From positions 36,242 to 100,241 of the forward strand of contig JAIUNL010000019.1 in assembly GCA_020161835.1 (NCBI GenBank): a DNA stretch of 64,000 bases, written 5' to 3'. Below, piece after piece: positions 1 through 5,965 of this stretch (positions within the stretch are counted from its first letter, which is position 1; the number at the start of each line of letters is the position of its first letter). The DNA is from Bacteroidota bacterium. Lineage in GTDB: Bacteria > Bacteroidota > JABWAT01. The position numbers were made by a program, and so were the translations under genes. The notes below the pieces were generated by a model. It made no database searches. It had not been told where the DNA came from and was given only the letters and a program-made list of their open reading frames with translations.

Positions 1-1
1 C

Positions 2-583
2 ACGGTTCCTGTTGAACTTGCTGAATTCAGATCCTCTCAAAAAGCGGATGTGGTTAATCTGTTCTGGTCAACCCGTTCTGAAACCAATAATTATGGGTTT
101 GAAATACAGAAGTCAGAAGTCAGCCCTTCGACAGGCTCAGGGACCAAAGAATGGAAAACGGTTGGTTTCGTTAAAGGCTCGGGAACGACAAATGAAACCC
201 AATCATATCAGTTTTCTGAAAAAATCGGAAAAACGGCTGTCAGCTTCCGTCTGAGACAATTGGATCTCGACGGAAAGGATTCTTACTCTCAGATTCTGAT
301 TGTTGAACCTCAGTTGCCAACAGTTTTTGCCATGGAACAAAACTATCCGAATCCGTTCAACCCGGTTACGAATATTCCAATTTCAATACCGGTTGCCGGT
401 CAGGTTTCAATGAAAGTGTTTGATATTTTGGGTCGTGAAGTTGCAACCCTGCTGAATGAAAAGCGTGAGGCTGGATTTTACACGGTTCAGTTTGACGGAG
501 CAAAACTGTCGAGCGGAGTTTACTTCGTTCGTCTGGAATCTGCAGGGAAAGCTGCAATTAAAAAACTCACACTTCTGAAGTAA
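2..583 (+). CDS. Type IX secretion C-terminal sorting domain protein (5' truncated)
   Basis: The reading frame is open from the left edge of the window, so the true start lies upstream; the GTG at 50 is internal. The 193 visible residues begin TVPVELAEF, the usual linker before the C-terminal domains of these cargo proteins. A beta-rich module follows, with RLRQLDLDGK, and then the sorting domain of about 83 residues, with NYPNPFNP, VFDILGREVA and SSGVYFVRL and the terminal KKLTLLK. In known type IX systems this tail directs outer-membrane export and is then cleaved or anchored. The function of the missing N-terminal part cannot be judged. A loop between FEIQK and WKTVGF is encoded by repeat DNA (107-145). 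A strong hairpin terminator follows. The family call is firm; the role is unknown. Confidence 0.85.
   Translation, partial: TVPVELAEFRSSQKADVVNLFWSTRSETNNYGFEIQKSEVSPSTGSGTKEWKTVGFVKGSGTTNETQSYQFSEKIGKTAVSFRLRQLDLDGKDSYSQILIVEPQLPTVFAMEQNYPNPFNPVTNIPISIPVAGQVSMKVFDILGREVATLLNEKREAGFYTVQFDGAKLSSGVYFVRLESAGKAAIKKLTLLK
107..145 (+). repeat. Heptad repeat plus dispersed repeat inside a coding region
   Basis: Bases 107-123 read as two and a half copies of a 7-bp unit (GTCAGAA rotated). Bases 124-145 carry the cccttcgacaggctcag element. Both occur elsewhere between genes (51743-51770 and 2455-2474). Here they are translated in frame as a loop containing SEVSPSTGSG in the cargo protein. Confidence 0.7.
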
Positions 584-607
584 AAAATAAAAATATCAGT
601 TAACTTA

Positions 608-636
608 GGGGGGAATTGGTTCCCCCCTTTTTTTTT
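608..636 (+). terminator. Rho-independent terminator between two cargo genes
   Basis: GGGGGGAA (608-615) pairs perfectly with TTCCCCCC (620-627) around a TTGG loop and is followed by nine T residues. It begins 24 bases after the stop of the upstream gene. Its T-tract runs to only ten bases before the start codon of the next gene, next to that gene's GGAG ribosome binding site. Confidence 0.9.
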
Positions 637-645
637 GGAGAAAAT

Positions 646-2430
646 ATGAAAAGATTGTTTTTGGCTTCCCTTCTTCTTGCCGGTACAACTTTAACTGGTT
701 TTGCTTTTGTGGCCGCACCACCTTCAGTTTCAACTGTAACGGTTACAGGAGTCAAATCAACATCTGCGACTTTTTCAGCTTCTGTGAACCCAAATGGTTC
801 ATCAACAACGGTTCGGGTTTTATGGAGCACTTCCCCCACTTCCTTTTCAGATTCAGCCGGAACTGAACCGGGCAGCAGTTCAACAAAACTGACGGGGAAT
901 TCACCCATTACGGTTATTCGTGAACTCCCAACCGCAACCGGTGGAGCTACAACACCATTGCTTCCAAACACAACGTATTACTATGCAATTGGTGCAGTAA
1001 GTACTGGCGGATATACCCGTTCCACAACTCAGAGTTTTACCACTTTACCGCTAAATCCGCCCGCTTCCTTTTCAGCAGATGAGGGTGGAATTACTCCAAT
1101 CTCAATTGCACTTTCCTGGTCAACTCCAACAGAAAAAGTAAGAGTGGTTTACAGCACAACCTCATTTCCTGCGTCAGCAACAAGTGGTACTCTGCTTTAT
1201 GACGGCACTGCCAGTTCCGCAATCCTTTCCGGCCTAATTTCCGGGACAACTTATTATTTTAAGGTTTACGGCAAAGCCAATCATTTGTCATCTACTGCTG
1301 TTTATTCTGCCACTGCAACTGAACTGATGGTCGCAACTTTACCTGTTGTTGAGAACCAGCCAGTTACTGTTGAGCCATCTGCATCAGGAACCCTTGTTTT
1401 AACAGGAAGTCAGGCAGCAGTAACTTTTTCATCAACAGGTACAACTTCAGGTTCCCTTTCTGCTGAATACGTGGAATCCACACCCAATAACGGTCTTGAT
1501 CTGCCGGAATTCGGTTTATCTCTTCGTGGTGAAGTGTTGTTAAATGCGATTGCTCCTGTTTCCTGGACGTTTACAGCAACCGGTCTGACCGATTTTACAT
1601 ATTCTGTCGATCTTGATATTTCCGGGATTCCAGGAATTCAGGATGACTCCTCTCTCGTCATTGTGAAACGGGAAAGTGAAATTGACCCCTGGACGAGTCC
1701 CGTGAATGGAACAACCGTCACCATGAGCAGGCCTTCTGCAGGAATTTTACGGGTTTCCGGGCTGACTTCTTTTTCCCAATTCGGGATTGCTTCAAACGGA
1801 CTTGAGAATACACTTCCTGTAGAACTGGCTTCTTTTTCTGCCAGCCATACTGGCCTTTCCGTTACTATCAATTGGAAAACAGTTTCAGAAACTGACAACG
1901 CTGGTTTTTTTATTGAAAAAGCCGAAATTAAATCCTCATCCGTAGAGGATATCAATTCCTGCTGTGCAGATCCGGCTAGTTTTACATCACAGTCAAATTG
2001 GATTTCTATTGGGTTTGAAAATGGACAGGGTACATCTACTGAGGGAAAAAACTATCAGGTTTCTGATCGTGCCAATTCCGGATTATGGGTTTACCGGCTA
2101 CGCCAGGTTGATCTGAACGGAAAAGAATCAATCGTTGGCATTCAGGGTCTTTTTATTGAAGGTGTAGCTGATTTTGAAGTTGCAGGGAACTACCCGAATC
2201 CATTCAATCCTGAAACACAAATCCGCTTTTCTTTACCGGATGCAGGTGAAGTCACTGTAAAAGTTATGGATGTCCTTGGCCGTGAAATCGCTGAGGTGGT
2301 TTCGGCAAGATTAACGGAGGGAATCCATTCTATTCCGTTTTCCGGAGCAGGACTTTCAGCCGGCGTTTATTTCTATCAGGTGAAGTTCGGAACTCAGGTT
2401 AAAACTGGACGAATGCTGCTTCTGAAATAG
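646..2430 (+). CDS. Secreted Fn3-like protein with type IX sorting domain
   Basis: A protein of 594 residues. I chose the ATG at 646 because GGAG lies six bases upstream and the product then begins with a clean signal peptide (MKRLFLASLLLAG...). Two fibronectin-III-like modules follow at roughly residues 22-130 and 135-225, each with a TTYYY/TTYYF strand (NTTYYYAIGAV, GTTYYFKVYG). Next come an unassigned beta-rich region, the linker LPVELASFSA, a second beta module ending YRLRQVDLNGKES, and the sorting tail with NYPNPFNPETQI, VMDVLGREIA and SAGVYFYQV. A probable cell-surface or secreted protein with no catalytic motif seen. The loop after FFIEKA carries an extra segment with two adjacent cysteines, at the position where the upstream paralogue holds a repeat insertion. 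Export class is firm; function is unknown. Confidence 0.88.
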   Translation: MKRLFLASLLLAGTTLTGFAFVAAPPSVSTVTVTGVKSTSATFSASVNPNGSSTTVRVLWSTSPTSFSDSAGTEPGSSSTKLTGNSPITVIRELPTATGGATTPLLPNTTYYYAIGAVSTGGYTRSTTQSFTTLPLNPPASFSADEGGITPISIALSWSTPTEKVRVVYSTTSFPASATSGTLLYDGTASSAILSGLISGTTYYFKVYGKANHLSSTAVYSATATELMVATLPVVENQPVTVEPSASGTLVLTGSQAAVTFSSTGTTSGSLSAEYVESTPNNGLDLPEFGLSLRGEVLLNAIAPVSWTFTATGLTDFTYSVDLDISGIPGIQDDSSLVIVKRESEIDPWTSPVNGTTVTMSRPSAGILRVSGLTSFSQFGIASNGLENTLPVELASFSASHTGLSVTINWKTVSETDNAGFFIEKAEIKSSSVEDINSCCADPASFTSQSNWISIGFENGQGTSTEGKNYQVSDRANSGLWVYRLRQVDLNGKESIVGIQGLFIEGVADFEVAGNYPNPFNPETQIRFSLPDAGEVTVKVMDVLGREIAEVVSARLTEGIHSIPFSGAGLSAGVYFYQVKFGTQVKTGRMLLLK

Positions 2431-2474
2431 TGGATGGGTAGTGAGTAGGTAGTGCTTCGACAGGCTCAGCAACC
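2428..2474 (+). repeat. Heptad array fused to dispersed cttcgacaggctcag element
   Basis: From the stop codon on, the bases repeat with a 7-bp period (TAGTGGA, TGGGTAG, TGAGTAG, GTAGTGC). They run straight into a copy of the CTTCGACAGGCTCAG element at 2455-2474, also found inside the first gene at 126-140. Confidence 0.7.
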
Positions 2475-2526
2475 ATAGGGAGCTGACAACACGTAAAATG
2501 CAGAGTATTTGATAAAATTGAATTTT

Positions 2527-2594
2527 CTTGTAACCCCGACCTCCGGTCGGGAATTCGAATTACAATTCTCCGACCGGGAGGTCGGAGATACAAG
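2527..2594. repeat. 68-bp near-perfect palindromic element
   Basis: The element starts CTTGTAACCCCGACC and ends GGTCGGAGATACAAG, and the two arms are nearly complementary over the full length. Inner arms CCTCCGGTCGGGAATT and AATTCTCCGACCGGGAGG flank a short centre. It resembles REP or MITE-like dispersed palindromes and could fold into a long hairpin. It lies between convergent genes and could also end transcription. Confidence 0.75.
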
Positions 2595-2654
2595 GGAAGT
2601 AGCAGGAAAAAAATAATTTGGGTGACAAGTTGTTCAAATAAGTATTTGAATTTT

Positions 2655-2679
2655 CTACTATCTACTACCTACTGTCTAC
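2655..2679 (-). repeat. Heptad array
   Basis: CTACTAT, CTACTAC, CTACTGT, CTAC: a perfect 7-bp period. The reverse complement gives GTAGATA-type units as at 51701-51735. Confidence 0.8.
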
Positions 2680-2699
2680 AAAACTACTGTTCCCAACCC

Positions 2700-3476
2700 T
2701 CATCCAATCATCACTGACCGCATACTGATGCTGCCGTGTTCGTAACCTTCCCAGATTGTAGAAACGGCGTCTCCGAGCTGACTTGCCCCAATCGTGTAAA
2801 ACAAAGGGATGAAATGGTCTGGAGTCGGAACTGAAAGTTTGGCATCCTGACCCAGGTCTTCGAAACCCAAAATCCGGTTGTGATCAACCTTTTCAAGTGC
2901 TTGTGCAATTTCTTTGTCGAACCGAACGTTCCAATCAAATGGCGGCGCATTTTTGTTTCCAAAATTGGCTGCCCGAAGATTATGAACAATATTTCCCGAA
3001 GCGATAATTAAAACCCCGTGATCCCGCAGAATGGCAAGTTCCTGTGCAAGGGCATAATGTTCTGCCGGACTTTTGGAATAATCGATGCTCAATTGGGTAA
3101 CCGGAATATCTGCTTCAGGGTATAAATGTCTCAGAACAGACCAGGCGCCGTGATCAAATCCCATTTCAGTATCCACAAAAACCGGACATGATTTGACAGT
3201 TAGGGTGACGAGATAACCGGTTTCGGGTGCACCGGGTGCAGGATATTTGACCTGGTATAATTCTGGTGGAAATCCATAAAAGTCATAAATTGTTTCAGGT
3301 TTTTCACTTACTGAAACAAGGGTTCCTTTTGTGTACCAGTGTGCAGAAACCATAAGGATAGATTTCGGGCGGGGTAGTTCTTTTCCAAGCTGCCCGAGCC
3401 GCCGGGTATAGGCATTGGTTTCTATTGCATTCATTGGGGAACCATGCCCAATAAATAAAACCGGAAGACGGTTCAT
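2700..3476 (-). CDS. ygiD: 4,5-DOPA extradiol dioxygenase family protein (LigB/YgiD type)
   Basis: A 258-residue protein of the class III extradiol dioxygenase (LigB) superfamily, the usual length for YgiD/DODA. N-terminal FIGHGSPMNAI carries the first metal histidine (about residue 11), and VSAHW (46) follows. FDHGAWSVL and ASGNIVHNLR supply the other conserved histidines. Relatives cleave catechol rings using non-haem iron or zinc; the physiological substrate here is unknown. The ATG overlaps the stop of the marR gene by four bases (ATGA), so the two are translationally coupled and the regulator probably controls this enzyme. Cytoplasmic; no signal peptide. The family is secure and the substrate is inferred only from the family name. 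Confidence 0.88.
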   Translation of the reverse strand: MNRLPVLFIGHGSPMNAIETNAYTRRLGQLGKELPRPKSILMVSAHWYTKGTLVSVSEKPETIYDFYGFPPELYQVKYPAPGAPETGYLVTLTVKSCPVFVDTEMGFDHGAWSVLRHLYPEADIPVTQLSIDYSKSPAEHYALAQELAILRDHGVLIIASGNIVHNLRAANFGNKNAPPFDWNVRFDKEIAQALEKVDHNRILGFEDLGQDAKLSVPTPDHFIPLFYTIGASQLGDAVSTIWEGYEHGSISMRSVMIG

Positions 3477-3928
3477 TCTGCTGACCGCAATTTATCAAGA
3501 AGTGAACTGAGTTGTTCTGCCTCATGTTCAGACAATCCGCTCATGACTGAATGGAATTCGGCATCCCGTTTGTCTATTTCAGCGAGAATTGTCAACCCTT
3601 TGGCAGTTATGGTAACATCCATCTGACGTCTGTCATTGGGGCAAATCTGTCTGTCTACCAGCTCCTTTTTAACCATTCTGTCAATAATTCTTGAAACATC
3701 AGAATTTTTATCCAGCATTCTTTCTTTTATTGTTAAAATAGAAGCCGGTTCAGATTTTCTTCCTCTAAGGATACGAAGAATATTGAACTGCTGCATTGAA
3801 AGATCAAACTCTTTCATAAATTCATTTTGCCGGTTAGTAAGCCAGCTAAACGTATAAATCAGGTTAACGGCAGCCTTTTGGTGGGCACTTGCAAATTTCT
3901 TTTGCTGGATTTCATCTTCGATCTTCAT
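3473..3928 (-). CDS. MarR-family transcriptional regulator
   Basis: A protein of 151 residues from the ATG at 3928. I prefer it to the upstream GTG at 3985 because an AGGAAG lies a few bases before it. The winged helix is visible: QQFNILRILRG, then ILTIKERMLDKNSDVSRIIDRM as the recognition region, and the wing VDRQICPNDRRQMDVTIT with the typical DRR. C-terminal LSEHEAEQLSSLLDKL forms the dimerisation helix. MarR proteins bind palindromic operators as dimers and usually release DNA on binding phenols or on oxidation. It is coupled to the ygiD-like gene. A dyad over the yceI promoter (4732-4752) is a plausible target. The ligand is unknown. Confidence 0.9.
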   Translation of the reverse strand: MKIEDEIQQKKFASAHQKAAVNLIYTFSWLTNRQNEFMKEFDLSMQQFNILRILRGRKSEPASILTIKERMLDKNSDVSRIIDRMVKKELVDRQICPNDRRQMDVTITAKGLTILAEIDKRDAEFHSVMSGLSEHEAEQLSSLLDKLRSAE

Positions 3929-4024
3929 TGACTCTTCCTGATATGGTTTCGGCTCAAAGCCGGACTGAGGATAAAGATACGACACGATAAATTATTTTTC
4001 TTTTGGGGATGTTTTAAGGGGCTA

Positions 4025-4058
4025 AAAAGTCCGGAATTGTCACAAATTCCGGACTTTT
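4025..4058 (-). terminator. Bidirectional hairpin after yceI
   Basis: AAAAGTCCGGAATT (4025-4038) and AATTCCGGACTTTT (4045-4058) form a perfect 14-bp stem with a six-base loop and T-rich flank. It separates yceI from the downstream marR-ygiD pair. Confidence 0.85.
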
Positions 4059-4104
4059 ACACTAGTTACTGGCAGAATTCTATCAGAAATCAAGAACTCC
4101 CGGT

Positions 4105-4692
4105 TTATTTCTTTTCCTTGTTGAATTCAGCATTCAATTTAATGGAGACCATTTCACCAACAACGAGACCACCAGATTCAACCGCTGCATTCCATTTCAG
4201 ATTATAATCAAAACGGTTGATCTCAGTTGTGCCTTTAAAAGCAACTTTCAGATTTCCCCATGGATCAGTAATGGTTCCGCCAAGTTTGACATCAAGGGTG
4301 ACTTCTTTGGTTACGTCACGAATGGTCAGATCGCCAACAACCTTGTATTTCTTATCTCCAACCTTTTTAAACGACTTGCTCTTAAAAGTCATGGTGGGGT
4401 ATTTTTCAGCATTGAAAAAATCATCACTCTTCAAGTGACCGTCACGTTTTTCATTGTCGGTATTGATGGAAGCAATCTGCACGGTCGCTTCAACATAGCT
4501 GTCAGAAAAATCGTCATTTTTAGAAACCAGTTTTCCGTCAACTTTGCCAAAACGGCCATCAACTTCAGCAATAACCAGGTGAGTTACGGTAAATCCGACA
4601 TTGGTATGGCTGGCATCCATATTCCAGGTGGTTTGAGCATTTGCGGTTGTAAAACCAGCAGCGAGAAGCAGGGAGAGAACGAGTGATTTCAT
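4105..4692 (-). CDS. yceI: YceI-family periplasmic polyisoprenoid-binding-like protein
   Basis: A protein of 195 residues from the ATG at 4692, which has GGAAAA upstream. The product starts with a signal peptide (MKSLVLSLLLAAGFTTANAQ). The YceI fold is clear: WNMDASHTNVGFTVTHL at the start, FGKVDGKL, the conserved DFFNAEKYPTMTFKS, and GDLTIRDVTKEVTLDV near the end. YceI lipocalin-like proteins bind long isoprenoid or amphiphilic molecules in the periplasm and are often induced by stress or high pH. MarR regulators frequently sit beside yceI genes, as here. The promoter carries a dyad that a MarR dimer could occupy. The ligand cannot be told from sequence. Confidence 0.93.
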   Translation of the reverse strand: MKSLVLSLLLAAGFTTANAQTTWNMDASHTNVGFTVTHLVIAEVDGRFGKVDGKLVSKNDDFSDSYVEATVQIASINTDNEKRDGHLKSDDFFNAEKYPTMTFKSKSFKKVGDKKYKVVGDLTIRDVTKEVTLDVKLGGTITDPWGNLKVAFKGTTEINRFDYNLKWNAAVESGGLVVGEMVSIKLNAEFNKEKK

Positions 4693-4721
4693 TGAGTTTT
4701 CCTTTTTTTGTTTTGATGACG

Positions 4722-4752
4722 CAAATATACGTTGTAACGTTAAATGTTGCAA
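4722..4752 (-). promoter_or_regulatory. yceI promoter with overlapping 21-bp dyad operator
   Basis: On the minus strand, TTG, exactly 20 bases, then TATATTTG matches the Bacteroidota pattern TTG-N19-21-TAnnTTTG. The span 4732-4752 is a dyad with arms TTGYAAC and GTTRCAA and about 17 of 21 symmetric positions. It covers the -33 element and the spacer. A repressor bound here would block the promoter. The MarR protein encoded just downstream is the obvious candidate, but that is inference. Confidence 0.65.
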
Positions 4753-4833
4753 CATGCAATACATTTGAAGAGTTCCCGGATGAAAAATATTTTTTTTAGG
4801 ATGTGAGTTGTTTGGGAATTGGGGAGATGGGGA

Positions 4834-4874
4834 AAATGCTATCGTCCCGGTTCAAGCCCTGGAAGATAGCATTT
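4834..4874 (-). terminator. Hairpin downstream of queF, possible terminator
   Basis: AAATGCTATC (4834-4843) and GATAGCATTT (4865-4874) form a perfect 10-bp stem around a 21-base loop, starting about 20 bases after the queF stop on the minus strand. The T-tract is short, so termination is only probable. Confidence 0.45.
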
Positions 4875-4896
4875 GTTTTGTATGGGTGTAAGCCCC

Positions 4897-5319
4897 TCAA
4901 CGAACCCGGTTTTTAATATCCGTGGTTTCGTATTTGGCATCAGAACGCAGGCGGATGACAGTTGTTACGTTTCCGCGGGCATTGAAATCGCCTATGACTT
5001 CAAGAAAACGCGGATTGAGTTTTTCCTTCAGAATGTCATAAATCTCATTGGTCACGCCTTCATGGCTGATGTGGCGATCCCGGTAATTGTTCAGCCACAG
5101 TTTGAATGCCTTGAGTTCAACAATCAGTTTGTCTGGAATGTAATTCACGTAAACCCGGGCAAAGTCAGGGTAGCCGGAACGCGGACACAGGCAGGTAAAT
5201 TCTGGATAGTCAATTTCAATCAGGTAATCACGGTCCTGAAATTTATTTTCCCAGATTTCAAGTTCAAATTCAGTAACGGCTTTTTCACCGTACATCAGAT
5301 CTTTTACAACAGTTTTCAT
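4897..5319 (-). CDS. queF: NADPH-dependent 7-cyano-7-deazaguanine reductase
   Basis: A 140-residue type I (unimodular) QueF, the normal short form. It reduces preQ0 to preQ1 with NADPH in queuosine tRNA-modification synthesis. FTCLCPRSGYPDF holds the substrate-attacking Cys45 and the general-acid Asp52. The family motif appears as VELKAFKLWLNNYRDR, and HISHEG carries the conserved His and Glu. No other queuosine gene is nearby and I see no preQ1 riboswitch in the leader. The leader instead holds a dispersed repeat (5343-5399). The start ATG at 5319 has AAGGA upstream. Confident identification. Confidence 0.95.
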   Translation of the reverse strand: MKTVVKDLMYGEKAVTEFELEIWENKFQDRDYLIEIDYPEFTCLCPRSGYPDFARVYVNYIPDKLIVELKAFKLWLNNYRDRHISHEGVTNEIYDILKEKLNPRFLEVIGDFNARGNVTTVIRLRSDAKYETTDIKNRVR

Positions 5320-5563
5320 ATAAATCCTTGCTTTTTAATCAGGCTGTCATTCCCGTGTTGTAAATCCGTCAACCGACGGAAAGACGGGAATCCATCCCTG
5401 GTATTCTTATTTATTTTTACAAAAGTGGTTTTTCAGGGGATCGATTTCAATTTTGAAACGGGAAAAAGTTGACCACCACAAAGGGCACGAAGGGAATTCT
5501 AAGAACACGAAGAAGAAGGATCGTTTTATCAGTTATTGATCCCCCTGCAACAATGAACGTATT

Positions 5564-5657
5564 CAACCCCTGTTGGGGTTGTTTCTCTGTTGGATTATTT
5601 TACCCGGGTTCATTTTATTCACCCGGGGCTATTCATGTTGAATCCCTGTGGGATTTA
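5564..5657. repeat. Cluster of short palindromes (dispersed repeat type)
   Basis: caacccctgttggggttg is followed by acccgggttca...tcacccgggg and then attcatgttgaatccctgtgggattt. The order of a Cs/Gs palindrome, an acccggg palindrome and an attcat...ttgaa linker is a dispersed intergenic repeat seen in many FCB genomes. Confidence 0.55.
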
Positions 5658-5823
5658 TAAAAACTTCGTTTTAAGATTCTGACTTTCACCTTTCGACAAC
5701 CACTTCGTTCATCGATACATCCCGAAAGCCTATCAAAGGCCGTCCTTCGACATACTTTGAATACCAGATTTAAAACGTTCGGGGTACTCAGAATGCCACA
5801 GTCAGCAACCAGTTCTAAAACCT

Positions 5824-5853
5824 AACAGCTATAAGCTAATAGCTAACAGCTAT
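5824..5853 (+). repeat. Heptad array
   Basis: AACAGCT, ATAAGCT, AATAGCT, AACAGCT: four units with a 7-bp period. Confidence 0.75.
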
Positions 5854-5881
5854 TTTCCGTCACCAAAAGTGATTCTGAGTT

Positions 5882-5909
5882 AAATAATTTCTAAATTCGG
5901 AAATTATTT
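5882..5909. promoter_or_regulatory. Inverted repeat upstream of aceE, possible operator
   Basis: AAATAATTTC (5882-5891) is exactly complementary to GAAATTATTT (5900-5909) across an 8-base spacer, 57 bases before the aceE start. The size and position suit a dimeric regulator. No regulator gene is adjacent. Confidence 0.4.
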
Positions 5910-5965
5910 CCAAAGAAAAATCGTTAGTTTTCAGTTAGAATAGCAAGTAAATAAGGAAAGATTGA

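Larger units (their letters stand above)
5320..5965. other. Intergenic region between divergent queF and aceE, rich in repeats
   Basis: No credible gene. From left to right: a degenerate copy of the tcattcccgt...acgggaat inverted element (5343-5399); an accacaaagggcacgaagg-type repeat (5471-5515); two short palindromes, caacccctgttggggttg (5564-5581) and acccgggt...acccgggg (5602-5628), with an attcatgttgaatccc tail; a degenerate cttcgacat-type stretch (5690-5815); a heptad array (5824-5853); and an inverted repeat at 5882-5909 close to aceE. The aceE promoter must lie at the right end, but no strong -7 match is visible. Confidence 0.6.

Noticed and set aside
4844..4864. GGTTCAAGCC resembling a tRNA T-arm
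   Set aside because: The flanking bases do not form the five-bp T stem and no acceptor or anticodon arms can be drawn; it is the loop of a hairpin.
5320..5345. preQ1 riboswitch before queF
   Set aside because: The leader shows no H-type pseudoknot pattern; it holds a dispersed repeat.
4873..5472. Long plus-strand frame (199 codons) over queF
   Set aside because: It is antisense to a clear queF and has no recognisable motifs or start signals.
5469..5660. 63-codon plus-strand frame
   Set aside because: It is made entirely of dispersed palindromic repeats, with biased composition and no homology I recognise.
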